A stretch of DNA of 24,186 nt from NCBI GenBank assembly GCA_017480485.1, contig JAFVAN010000026.1, positions 1 through 24,186 on the forward strand, given 5' to 3'. This DNA is from Ruminococcus sp. (lineage in GTDB: Bacteria; Bacillota_A; Clostridia; Oscillospirales; Ruminococcaceae). Under the pieces are notes generated by a model. That model worked only from the letters and a program-made list of their open reading frames with translations, did no database searches and was not told where the DNA came from. Positions 1 to 7,675 of the stretch are shown one piece after another. The first letter of the stretch is position 1, and each line of letters opens with the position of its first letter. The translations under genes and the position numbers were made by a program.

Positions 1-119
1 GCCTTTTTCTTTTTTCTGTGGAAAACCGTTTTGTTCTTTATTTGTTCATTGGATAAATATCAATAATTTTTCTCGGTCAGGTCATGCGACTTTTTTCACC
101 TTGAGCTTGTTTCCCAGCT

Positions 120-148
120 TTGACCGTCAGAGCAAGAAATGATATAAT
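120..148 (+). promoter_or_regulatory. Sigma-A-type promoter
   Basis: A -35 box TTGACC (120-125) and a perfect -10 box TATAAT (143-148) are separated by exactly 17 bases. Transcription would begin near 155. The first 119 bases of the window are AT-rich and I see no gene in them. The promoter is followed by a terminator rather than by a convincing start codon, so what it drives is uncertain: a short RNA, or the former leader of the broken regulator gene downstream. Confidence 0.7.
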
Positions 149-154
149 AATGAT

Positions 155-267
155 GACCCTTGAAAGTGATAAATCAGCAGCAAGGACTGCTTCAAAGTCA
201 TAACAGGAAAATAACAGCACACAAAAACCGCTTTGCCGTTAATTCAGCAAAGCGGTCATTTTTATTT
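155..267 (+). ncRNA. Possible small RNA or terminated leader
   Basis: The stretch begins about 7 bases after a consensus -10 box and ends in an intrinsic terminator, giving a discrete transcript of about 110 nucleotides. The open frame that crosses it would have to start at a TTG at 160 with no ribosome binding site and would run through the terminator stem, so I do not regard it as coding. No known RNA family is recognised. It could equally be an attenuated leader left from the decayed regulator that follows. Confidence 0.3.
223..267 (+). terminator. Intrinsic terminator hairpin
   Basis: Perfect 10-base-pair stem: 227-236 (accgctttgc) pairs with 247-256 (gcaaagcggt) across a 10-base loop. 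A T-rich tract (CATTTTTATTT) follows. An A-run just before the stem means it might also stop transcription from the other side. It lies between the promoter at 120-148 and the remains of the regulator gene. Confidence 0.7.
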
Positions 268-312
268 ATATCAGTGATTTCAAAAACTCCAGCAGCCTGT
301 GTGGAGCGTCAC

Positions 313-898
313 ATGACCACCAAGCAGCTTGCACAGGCAACGGGAATTTCAGAGGCGGTCATCAATGGTCTGGAGAATGACAACGGACGTGATGTCGGGT
401 ATAGCAGGATAGTTGACCTTGCTACGTTTTTCAATGTGCCAACTGATCTTAACGTATATCTCGGGAACATCGAAAAGGCTCAGGATCTGGCAAGATCAAT
501 GCCTGCTATCCCCTGTTCGGGGCGGATGATGTACTCACGCTCGCTGAAAGGCAAAGAGGCCACGGAGGAGCACCAGTATCTGCTGCTCAATATGATGTGG
601 TATGCATGCCACGAAATCAGACAGATCTGTCGGGACGAGGACTACACCCTTGAAGAAAAGGCTTAAATGTATGAAATGGGAGAGAAGCTGATACAAATTA
701 TAGTTGGCGAGGAGCCGATATTCTATATTGATACCCTAAGCCTGTTGTGCCTTCCGCCGATGTGGGTGTACAAGGAGCTGGGTCAGGAGGATAAGGCGCT
801 TGACGACCTTGAAAGCGGCGGCTTCCTTTGAAGCCTTCAAGGACAGCGAGCGCTTTCAAAGCCTCTCAGAAACCCTTAAAACCAAGCTGAGCAAATAA
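313..898 (+). pseudogene. Decayed XRE-family helix-turn-helix regulator
   Basis: The frame from ATG 313 (weak GGAG at 303-306) begins MTTKQLAQATGIS, which looks like helix 2 and the recognition helix of an XRE/Cro-type DNA-binding domain, so helix 1 is missing at the front. The frame is open to a TAA at 664-666. Immediately after that stop the same frame goes on sensibly (MYEMGEKLIQIIVGEEP) to a TGA at 829-831. Switching frame there, from 827, adds a plausible C-terminus (FEAFKDSERFQSLSETLK) ending at 896-898. The simplest reading is one ancestral regulator of about 200 residues or more with a lost 5' end, one nonsense codon and one frameshift. An intact short product ending at 666 remains possible but would lack part of the DNA-binding fold. 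Confidence 0.6.
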
Positions 899-909
899 AA
901 ATCATAATT

Positions 910-957
910 GCGAAAAATGGTACCTCACCCCCTTCGGGGCGAGGTACCATTTTTCGC
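910..957 (-). terminator. Strong terminator hairpin ending the secretion operon (repeat copy 1)
   Basis: Two 22-base arms (910-931 and 936-957) pair with one mismatch around a CTTC loop. An A5 tract in one arm and a T5 tract in the other allow it to work in both directions. It lies about 45 bases past the stop codon of the pseudokinase gene, the last gene of the operon. A nearly identical copy is at 21899-21946, and the two also share flanking sequence (CGCCT, then GCAGCAGCCTC), so it is a dispersed repeat as well as a terminator. Confidence 0.8.
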
Positions 958-1001
958 CTAAAGCCGTTCGTGCAGCAGCCTCCTGTTTTTCCTGCGCCCG
1001 C

Positions 1002-3647
1002 CTACTTCACCTCGACGGTGCAGGGGCGCTCGATGCCGCCGTAGGCTATGGTTACGGTGACGGTGCCGCTTTTCAGGCCCTTGAAGGTCATGTCAAGGGT
1101 CTGGGTGTCGATGTAGACGGGCTCGACGATGCCCTCCTCAGAAAGCTCGTAGCCAACGGAGACCAGATCGGGGATGTTTTTACAGCTGATCTTCAGGGTG
1201 AACTCCTCGCCCACAGCAATGGTGGCCTTGTCGGGAGAGATGGTCACGGCGCTGGCGTGCTCCTCGTCAGTGAGCAGCACAGTTATCTCTGCCCCCGCCC
1301 TGACGGGGTCGCCTGCGGCAGGGAGCTGGGCGCAGACTATGCCCTCCTCGGGATAGCCGTCCCCTGTGTAGACCTGCAAAACGAAGCCCGCAGCCGCCAG
1401 CTTGTCGGCGGCCTCGTCCTTTGTCAGGCCGATAAGTGCGGGAGTCTCCACCAGCTCGGCGCTGCTGTTGAGGGTCAGTATCACCTGAGAGCCCCGAGGG
1501 AGCTCGGTCATGGCGGCGACGCTCTGGGCCACCACTGTATCATCGGGAATGTCGCTTTCCTGAGTGCCGTAGACGAACATGGGGGCCATTCCCGCATCTG
1601 TCACGGCCTTGGCGGCCTCCTGACGGGGCTTGCCAACAACGTCGGGCATGAGGGCCGCCGCCCTGCCCGTGCTTACTGTAAGGGTCACTGCGGTGCCTGC
1701 CTGTATGCTGCTGCCCGGGGGTGGGTCCTGAGCGGAGATAAGCCCCGCCGCCACCTGCTCGTCCGGCAGCTGGACCGTATTGACCGCCAGCCCGAGAGAC
1801 TCAAGCAGGCTCTCGGCCTCCTGCCTTGGCATAAGCACCAGATCCGGCAGAGCTATGCCCTTGGCGGAGGCGGCGATCTCTATCCTTACGGCCTCGTTGT
1901 CTCCAAGCTCCGCGCCGGGAGCGGGGAACTGCTTGACTACCGTGCCTTCGGGGGCGGGAGTGTCGGAGGCCGTCCCCACCATATCAAGGGCTATGCCCAG
2001 CCCCTCGCACTCGGCAAGGGCCTCCTCGTAGCTTTTGTTTATAAGGTTCGGGACGATGATCGGGCCCTGCTGTGCAGGCTGGTCGGCGGGGTCTGGGCCG
2101 AGGCTCACGGTAAGCTCCAGCCCGGTGCCTGCGGCGGCTGTCTCATAGGGCGGCAGGCTCTGGTCGATAACTATCCCCTTGGCCACTGCCCTGCTGTACA
2201 CCTCGTTCACGGCGCATTCAAGGCCCAGGACCTCGGCTGTTTTCACGCTGGACTCAGACGGTGTGCCGATGAAGTTTGGAACGGTGACATCCCCCTGAGG
2301 GGCGCTGAGGGTCAGGCCGATAACGCTGTTTCTCTCTATCATCGTACCGGGGAGCACGCTCTGAGAGAGCACGGTGTCAGGCTTTGCGGTGGCGCTTGCC
2401 TCTCGGCCCAGCAGCTCGATAAACAGCCCCGACTGCCCCAGCAGCTCGGCGGCCTCGGCAGAGCTAAGCTCCACCACCGAGGGCACTATGGTCATTTCCG
2501 GAGAGAGCTCCGAGGTGGTGAGTATCACCCGCTCGGGCTCGTCCTTTTTGGGGGTGCGGTTCATCATTATGAAAGCCACCGCCCCAGCCGCCACCAGCGC
2601 CGCGCAGGCGGCGGGTATGGCGATCTTGGCCCACATTGGCAGCATGGGGCCCTTCTTCGAGATTATATTGACCTTCTTGTCCCCCGAGAGCTCCTTGATA
2701 AAGCTGTCCATATCCGGGGTGCGGAAGGCGCTGTCAACGTAAGAGGCGTTGCGCAGGGCGGCCTCCTTGTTTGAGTCTATCCTGATGTGATAGCTGCTTA
2801 TGAGCTTTAGCCTGTCCTTGTGCTTCTTTTCAAAATACTCGTCTCTCTCTGCCGCCTCGGGGACGGGAACGCCCATCATCCTGTGCATTATCACCGCCGC
2901 CGAATAAACGTCGCAGGCGGGGGCCAGTGAGGGGGCGTCGGTCTCCTTCAATCTCTCGTAGGAAAAATACCTCTGCCTGTCCTTCCGGGTGATGTCGGTG
3001 CGGTCATCGGTGATGTTGAAGAGGGTGTTCTCGAGATAGGAATTCAAAAACAGGCTGCCGTCCTCCATCACCAGCAGGTCGTCGGGAGAGAAGCCGCCAA
3101 TGACAAAGCCGCTGTCGTGGAGCCTGTCTATAGAGCGCAGCATGGGAAGGAACATCTTCTCCGTCATCTGCGGGGAGACGGCTCCGTTCTTCTCGATGTA
3201 CTCCGAGAGCGGAACGCCCTCGCCAAGGGTGGTGATGACGTAGGAGGTGTTATTCTTCTCAAATATCTCGCTGACGCTGGCAACGTTGTCGGGAAGGTGG
3301 AGCTGTGAGAGCAGCTGGGCCTTTTTGACAAACCGCTCCATGTACTTGTAGAATTCCTTTTCCTTCAAAACGGTAATGGCCGTGTCGCCTATGTTCCGCG
3401 CACCGAAGCGCACGGGGCTGTATTCGTAGATGGCAGTCTTCCTGTTCAGCAGGGCGTCCCAGCCGATGTACTTGACGAACCAGCCGTCGATGCTCAGGGG
3501 CATACCGACAATATACCTGTCGGCAAGTATCTGCCCGGGCTCGATGCACCTTGCGTTGAAGGGCTGAGTTCCCTCCTCGAAGCCGCACTCGGGGCATATC
3601 CTGACGCTGTCCTCATACTGCGCCATACAGTTCATACAAAATCTCAT
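1002..3647 (-). CDS. Membrane PASTA-domain pseudokinase
   Basis: 881 residues; ATG start with AGGGGAG 8 bases upstream. Order: zinc ribbon (C4xxC7, C18xxC21); kinase-like domain about 45-320; one membrane helix about 340-362; six PASTA repeats about 386-795; a final Ig-like (Big_2-type) domain about 798-881. It aligns almost without gaps with the N-terminus of the neighbouring kinase but has lost the catalytic residues: the VAIK lysine is Tyr74 (TAIYEYSP), the glycine loop reads SIDGWF, HRD is replaced by IGGFSPDD near 183-190, and DFG is absent (LFLNSYLEN). It is therefore a pseudokinase. PASTA domains bind peptidoglycan fragments or muropeptides in known kinases, which suggests a wall sensor or anchor. 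A cytosolic pseudokinase, one membrane helix and an outer domain is also the layout of the type VII component EssB/YukC, so it may fill that place; this is inference. It is the last gene of the operon. Confidence 0.85.
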   Translation of the reverse strand: MRFCMNCMAQYEDSVRICPECGFEEGTQPFNARCIEPGQILADRYIVGMPLSIDGWFVKYIGWDALLNRKTAIYEYSPVRFGARNIGDTAITVLKEKEFYKYMERFVKKAQLLSQLHLPDNVASVSEIFEKNNTSYVITTLGEGVPLSEYIEKNGAVSPQMTEKMFLPMLRSIDRLHDSGFVIGGFSPDDLLVMEDGSLFLNSYLENTLFNITDDRTDITRKDRQRYFSYERLKETDAPSLAPACDVYSAAVIMHRMMGVPVPEAAERDEYFEKKHKDRLKLISSYHIRIDSNKEAALRNASYVDSAFRTPDMDSFIKELSGDKKVNIISKKGPMLPMWAKIAIPAACAALVAAGAVAFIMMNRTPKKDEPERVILTTSELSPEMTIVPSVVELSSAEAAELLGQSGLFIELLGREASATAKPDTVLSQSVLPGTMIERNSVIGLTLSAPQGDVTVPNFIGTPSESSVKTAEVLGLECAVNEVYSRAVAKGIVIDQSLPPYETAAAGTGLELTVSLGPDPADQPAQQGPIIVPNLINKSYEEALAECEGLGIALDMVGTASDTPAPEGTVVKQFPAPGAELGDNEAVRIEIAASAKGIALPDLVLMPRQEAESLLESLGLAVNTVQLPDEQVAAGLISAQDPPPGSSIQAGTAVTLTVSTGRAAALMPDVVGKPRQEAAKAVTDAGMAPMFVYGTQESDIPDDTVVAQSVAAMTELPRGSQVILTLNSSAELVETPALIGLTKDEAADKLAAAGFVLQVYTGDGYPEEGIVCAQLPAAGDPVRAGAEITVLLTDEEHASAVTISPDKATIAVGEEFTLKISCKNIPDLVSVGYELSEEGIVEPVYIDTQTLDMTFKGLKSGTVTVTIAYGGIERPCTVEVK

Positions 3648-3669
3648 GGCTGTTTCTCCCCTGCCTTTG

Positions 3670-3692
3670 CGGAGATCGATCCTCGATCTCCG
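3670..3692 (-). promoter_or_regulatory. Hairpin just upstream of the pseudokinase ribosome binding site
   Basis: Perfect 10-base-pair stem with a 3-base loop: 3670-3679 (CGGAGATCGA) pairs with 3683-3692 (TCGATCTCCG). In the mRNA it sits about ten bases before the AGGGGAG of the pseudokinase gene. There is no T-tract after it, so it does not look like a terminator. A role in mRNA processing, stability or translation is possible. Confidence 0.5.
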
Positions 3693-3699
3693 AGATATT

Positions 3700-3801
3700 A
3701 GAAATCAGATGTTAGAGGTTAGAAAAGTTGTCCGCAAGCGGACAATATATAAAATATCACCGAAGGCGCACCGTATCTAACCTCTAACCTCTAACCTCTA
3801 G
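3700..3801. repeat. Intergenic inverted-repeat element 1
   Basis: The outer arms TTAGAGGTTAGA (3712-3723) and TCTAACCTCTAA (3776-3787) are perfect inverted repeats. The right arm is part of a tandem TAACCTC heptamer array that runs up to the kinase stop codon (3798-3800). Inside is a perfect 8-base-pair hairpin (3728-3745, TTGTCCGC/GCGGACAA) and the text CGAAGGCGCACC. The 13-mer AGAAATCAGATGT at 3700-3712 recurs in element 3 at 14166-14178, which supports a common family. Confidence 0.6.
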
Positions 3802-5858
3802 TCGAAGAAGCCCTCCTCGACCATGCCTTCCTTGTAGGCCATGTCCTTGTAGACATAGCTCTGTGTAAATATCTGCTCGCCCTCGTAGTCCTGCATATAA
3901 ATGCGGTAGATGCTGTCGTCGTCCTTGAGGTACCAGCGGATATCCTGCCCCTCCTCGTAGTCGGGCTCGCCGTATTTTTCCACGGCCTTTGCACGGATGC
4001 TCTCGTCATACTCTCCGCCGTTCTCAAACTGCACGTTGTAAAGGGTCTCGTCCATAAAATAGAGGTCGATGGAATCGAAGTAGTCCTCCTCGTACACGCC
4101 GAGGTCGATGGGCACGAGCATTACGGTCTGGCCCTGCTCCCAGCGGTCGTGCTGGTCGGTGACGTAGAGGGTCCCCGCGCCGAACATCAGCTGGATAGAG
4201 GTCTTCTTCATTGAGAACACCGCGGAGTTCATGGTGAGCATACCGTCCTCCACCGCGAAATTGCCGCCCAGCTCGGGATAGATTATGTGCATATGGGGCT
4301 CTTCTGTAGAATCGGTATCGCTGTCCGCTGTGCTCTCGGCGGGCGCAGAGGTGTCAGCCTCACTTTCGGCGGGCTCTGCTGCTGAGTCCGGGTCAGTGTC
4401 GGCCTCCGACTCCGCCTCGGAGACGATGGCCTTTGTGTCGGCGGCGCTGTCGGCCTTTGCAGCAGCCGAGGAGGCATCGTCCTTCTTTGTACCCCTGCCT
4501 GCAAGGGCGAATATCCCCACCCCTGCGGCCACGGCCACAACGGCTGCCGCCGCGATGATAACGGGCAGAGGGCTCTTTTTCTTGGACTTGGGCTTTTCAT
4601 TCTCCTGTGGGGCAGCGGGTGCGGCGGGCTTTTGCTCCTGCGCGAGCTCCGAGGGCGCCTCGCTCTTGCTGTTGAACGACGGGATATACTCCGAGAGCCT
4701 TCGGTCGTCATCCTGCTCCTGCACGGGCTGGGGGGCGCTGACGCTCGGGGGCGGTGTCTGCTGATAAACAGTGCTCTCGTCGTCGTAGGAATCCCGAGGG
4801 ATGTACTGTGAGAGCCGCCCATCATCGCTGCCTGCGGTGCCTGCCACGGTCTGCATCGGGCGCTCCGAGGGGGCTGCCCCGTCGGTAAAGTCGATGTCAA
4901 AGTCCGGCACCGCCGCCAGCTCTGCCAGCAGCTGGTCGATGGACTGTATCCTGTCCTCGGCCTTTATGGCAAGGCCGTGACGCAGCACAGCCTCGAACTC
5001 GGGTGAAGCCTCGAAGCCCAGCTCCGATGGCATTTTAAGATTGTCCTCGTAGATTCGGTCGGGGGCATCGGGGGGAATGGAGCCTGTGATGCACTTATAT
5101 ACTGTGGCGCAGATGGCGTAGATATCCGTCCAGGCGCCCTGCTTTCCGTGACGTCGGTACTGCTCCATGGGGGCGTAGCCGTGCTTGAGCATTACGGAGA
5201 GGCTCTTTTCGTCGGCAAACTCCCTGGCGGCGCCGAAGTCCAAGAGCTTCACCTGCTCTCCCACCAGCATGATGTTATCGGGGCTTATGTCCCTGTGGAT
5301 AAGGTTCTTTTCGTGGATCTTTTTCAGCGAGCGGAACACGGGCATCAGCAGGCAGATGGTGTTGTAGCTGGAAATGGTCCCCACCTGCTTTAGATAGCTT
5401 TTCAGGGTGATGCCATCCAGATATTCCATAACAATATAGACGGTATGGTTCTCCTCGAAGAAATCCCTTACCGCCACTATACCGGGCTCGTTGGTGAATT
5501 TTGCGAGGGTGCGGGCCTCGTGCAGAAAATGCTCGCGGCTCTTGGAGAAAAGCTCCCTCGCGGAGGCGGCGCTGATGCTCTGGACGTCGTTGGAGACGCT
5601 GTTGTTGCGGTTCACCATGCCCGCGGGATAAAATTCCTTTATCGCCACGCGGAACTGCAGCAGAGTATCAAGGCCGATATAGGTTATGCCAAAGCCCCCC
5701 TCGCCAAGCACGCCGCCCACCATGTATCTGTGGTTTAGCATGGCGCCGCGAGCCAGGGTGTGAGGGGGCGAAACATAACCCTTTGGGTCCTTCCCGCAGG
5801 CAGGGCACGCAGCCCCGCCCTCGGGTATCTCGTTCATACAATAGGGACAATAGCTCAT
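3798..5858 (-). CDS. Membrane Ser/Thr protein kinase with N-terminal zinc ribbon
   Basis: 686 residues; ATG start preceded by AAAGAGG. Order: zinc ribbon (C4xxC7, C18xxC21); a complete Hanks-type kinase domain about 45-315; a linker with two RLS(Q/E)YIP motifs; a membrane helix about 433-453; an Asp/Ser/Ala/Glu-rich stalk; and an extracytoplasmic C-terminal domain of about 160 residues that I do not recognise. Catalytic elements are intact: glycine loop GEGGFG (52-57), VAIK with Lys74, HRDISPDN with Asp190 and Asn195, DFG at 207-209, and GYAPMEQY near 227. It should phosphorylate Ser/Thr on partners and probably itself. Likely partners are the FHA protein encoded just upstream and the pseudokinase just downstream, with the two operon PP2C enzymes opposing it. 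The outer domain may sense an external signal. Confidence 0.9.
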   Translation of the reverse strand: MSYCPYCMNEIPEGGAACPACGKDPKGYVSPPHTLARGAMLNHRYMVGGVLGEGGFGITYIGLDTLLQFRVAIKEFYPAGMVNRNNSVSNDVQSISAASARELFSKSREHFLHEARTLAKFTNEPGIVAVRDFFEENHTVYIVMEYLDGITLKSYLKQVGTISSYNTICLLMPVFRSLKKIHEKNLIHRDISPDNIMLVGEQVKLLDFGAAREFADEKSLSVMLKHGYAPMEQYRRHGKQGAWTDIYAICATVYKCITGSIPPDAPDRIYEDNLKMPSELGFEASPEFEAVLRHGLAIKAEDRIQSIDQLLAELAAVPDFDIDFTDGAAPSERPMQTVAGTAGSDDGRLSQYIPRDSYDDESTVYQQTPPPSVSAPQPVQEQDDDRRLSEYIPSFNSKSEAPSELAQEQKPAAPAAPQENEKPKSKKKSPLPVIIAAAAVVAVAAGVGIFALAGRGTKKDDASSAAAKADSAADTKAIVSEAESEADTDPDSAAEPAESEADTSAPAESTADSDTDSTEEPHMHIIYPELGGNFAVEDGMLTMNSAVFSMKKTSIQLMFGAGTLYVTDQHDRWEQGQTVMLVPIDLGVYEEDYFDSIDLYFMDETLYNVQFENGGEYDESIRAKAVEKYGEPDYEEGQDIRWYLKDDDSIYRIYMQDYEGEQIFTQSYVYKDMAYKEGMVEEGFFD

Positions 5859-5879
5859 TATGATTCCTCTTTATTCCAA

Positions 5880-6049
5880 TGCACAATACTTAATGCACAA
5901 TGCACAATTATGGTGTCCGCCGAAGGCGGACAGATGCCCATCGGGGCGGTAATGTTCGTGACAAAAACCTTGGTCGTTAGTCTCTCAATGCAGTCCGGCC
6001 GTATGGCCATAACGCGCGCAGCGCACCTTAATTGTGCATTGTGCATTGA
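5880..6049. repeat. Intergenic inverted-repeat element 2
   Basis: Arms of 21 bases with one mismatch, TTAATGCACAATGCACAATT(A) at 5890-5910 and its complement at 6029-6049, enclose about 118 bases. The arms are themselves tandem ATGCACAA units, with one more unit at 5879-5886. The core has a GTCCGCCGAAGGCGGAC hairpin (5914-5930) and GCGCGCAGCGCACC near the right arm. It fills the gap between the FHA gene stop codon (6054-6056) and the ribosome binding site of the kinase gene. No coding sequence is seen within it. Confidence 0.65.
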
Positions 6050-6053
6050 AAAA

Positions 6054-7673
6054 CTACCATGAAAATCTCTCGGTGCAGAGGGGCACGAACACCAGCTCTG
6101 TCTCGCCCAGCATTATCCTGTCATAGGCCGCAAGCTCCGCAGGGGCCAGCAGCATCTGTCTGTTGACATAGATGGGGGTCTTGCCGCCTGCGCTCTGGAT
6201 GAAGAACTTCTTGTTCAGCGGGTCGTAGATGATGACGGCCTGAGCGCCCCTCGAAACAGCGCGGTCGCCGTGTAGGTCGATGATGACAGGATGCTCGGGG
6301 TCGGAGCGGCCGATGGTGACACGAGTGTCGGTGAAGGTGAATATCTTGCCCTTTATCTCGGTGTTTGCCGCCACGAGCCAGCCCAGCACAAGGTCGTCCG
6401 CCAGCTCGTCAAAGATTATCTGGGTCACGCCCTCGTCGTCATCGCTGACGGCGGCGGCCTGCTCTCTGGCGTCCTCGATGTTGCCCGTGAAGCTGACCTC
6501 GCTGATGACCTCAGTTAGAGAGCGGTCCTCGGGGCCCTCTATCGGTTCAAGCTCAGGCTCTGCTGTTGCTTCGGGCTCGGGCTTCTCTGCTGCCTCCGGC
6601 TCGGGAATTAATTCGGCCTCGGACTCAATTATCGGTTCTGCCTCGGGTACAGGCTCTTCCTCGGGTATCGGTCCAACCTCGGGCTCTGCGATCACTTCGG
6701 GCTCTGCCTCAAATTCGGGCGCGGGCTCTGCGATCGGCTCGAGTTCTGCAACGGGCTCTTCAACAACGGTCTCCGCCTCAAACTCAGGCTCCGCCTCGGG
6801 AACAAACTCGGGCTCCGATGCAGCCTCGGGCTCGGGAACGGGCTCCGGTATCGGTGCGGGCTCTTCCGGCTGAACCGGCTCGGGAGCAGGGGCGGGTGCC
6901 GCCTCGACAACGGGAGCAGGCGCCGTCTTATCGGGCCTGCGAGAACCGCAGCGGAAGCAGAAATTGCCGTTGTTCACCGTTCCGCAGCCGCAGGTCCAGT
7001 TGGGGTCCTCGGGCTCCGGTGCAGCCTCGGGCTCGGGAACGGGCTCCGGTATCGGTACGGGCTCTTTCGGCTGAACCGGCTCGGGAGCAGGGGCGGGTGC
7101 CGCCTCGACAACGGGAGCAGGCGCCGTCTTATCGGGCCTGCGGGAACCGCAGCGGAAGCAGAAATTGCCGTTGTTCACCGTTCCGCAGCCGCAGGTCCAG
7201 TTGGGGTCCTCGGGCTCGGGGGCGGGAGCGGGCTCAGGCTCCGGCTCGGGCTTCTTGCTGCCGCACATAACGCAGAACCTTCCCGAATTCAGATTACCGC
7301 AGGCGCAGCGCCAAACCTCTTCCTCCTCGGGGGCAGGTATCGGTGCAGGCGGCGGAGGTGGTACGGGAGCAGCCGCAGGAGCGGGCGTGGGTACAGCCTC
7401 CTGCACGGGGGCAGGGATAGGCGAGGGCATCGGCACTGGGGCAGGCGCAGGTGCCGGAGCGGGCATCGGTGCAGGCATCGGTGCAGGCATCGGTACGGGC
7501 GCGGACGCAGGGGGCGGTGCGGGTATCGGTGAGGGCATCGGCACGGGCGTCGATGGCATCAGCGCGGGCGTGGGATCCGGCACAGGGGCCGGGGCAGCTG
7601 CCGCGCAGTGGGGGCAGGTGGCGTACCTGTCCTCGTCGTAGTAGTGCATATTGGGGCATCTCTTTAATTTCAT
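6054..7673 (-). CDS. FHA-domain protein with multiple zinc ribbons
   Basis: 539 residues; ATG start with GGAGGAA 6 bases upstream. Order: an N-terminal zinc knuckle (C6, H10, C20, C23); a long Pro/Ala/Glu-rich region carrying three WxCxCGxxNxxxFCxxCG zinc ribbons near residues 118, 155 and 223; an acidic Glu/Pro/Ala stretch; and a C-terminal FHA domain about 430-539 (RVTIGRSDP, then AVSRGAQ, then YVNRQ). FHA domains bind phosphothreonine. The conserved GR and SR are present, but the histidine of the usual SRxH motif is Ala. Zinc ribbons 2 and 3 lie in an exact 67-residue repeat. It is probably the reader or scaffold of the kinase/phosphatase pathway. Firmicutes EssC normally carries its own FHA domains and the EssC here does not, so this protein may supply that function in trans (inference). 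It follows the PP2C gene by 2 bases. Confidence 0.85.
   Translation of the reverse strand: MKLKRCPNMHYYDEDRYATCPHCAAAAPAPVPDPTPALMPSTPVPMPSPIPAPPPASAPVPMPAPMPAPMPAPAPAPAPVPMPSPIPAPVQEAVPTPAPAAAPVPPPPPAPIPAPEEEEVWRCACGNLNSGRFCVMCGSKKPEPEPEPAPAPEPEDPNWTCGCGTVNNGNFCFRCGSRRPDKTAPAPVVEAAPAPAPEPVQPKEPVPIPEPVPEPEAAPEPEDPNWTCGCGTVNNGNFCFRCGSRRPDKTAPAPVVEAAPAPAPEPVQPEEPAPIPEPVPEPEAASEPEFVPEAEPEFEAETVVEEPVAELEPIAEPAPEFEAEPEVIAEPEVGPIPEEEPVPEAEPIIESEAELIPEPEAAEKPEPEATAEPELEPIEGPEDRSLTEVISEVSFTGNIEDAREQAAAVSDDDEGVTQIIFDELADDLVLGWLVAANTEIKGKIFTFTDTRVTIGRSDPEHPVIIDLHGDRAVSRGAQAVIIYDPLNKKFFIQSAGGKTPIYVNRQMLLAPAELAAYDRIMLGETELVFVPLCTERFSW
6807..7208 (-). repeat. Tandem 201-base duplication inside the FHA gene
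   Basis: Two direct copies, 7008-7208 and 6807-7007, encode the same 67-residue unit (zinc ribbon plus Pro/Glu linker, beginning DPNWTCGCG). They differ at only a few positions (PKEPVP versus PEEPAP; EAAPEPE versus EAASEPE). The length is a multiple of three, so the frame is kept. The high identity points to a recent duplication or slippage. Confidence 0.9.
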
Positions 7674-7675
7674 AA

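Noticed and set aside
160..312. Upstream extension of the regulator frame to a TTG at 160
   Set aside because: No ribosome binding site, and it would read through the terminator stem at 227-256; residues before 313 do not look like a DNA-binding domain.
1257..2774. 505-residue open frame on the plus strand
   Set aside because: It is antisense to the PASTA pseudokinase, has no ribosome binding site and no recognisable domain; GC-rich codon bias on the minus strand keeps the opposite frame open.
1002..3647. Ordinary PrkC/StkP PASTA kinase
   Set aside because: The catalytic Lys, HRD and DFG are all missing, so it cannot be called an active kinase despite the PASTA domains.
5890..6049. Insertion sequence at element 2
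   Set aside because: About 118 bases between the inverted arms cannot encode a transposase and I see no target duplication; kept as a non-autonomous repeat only.
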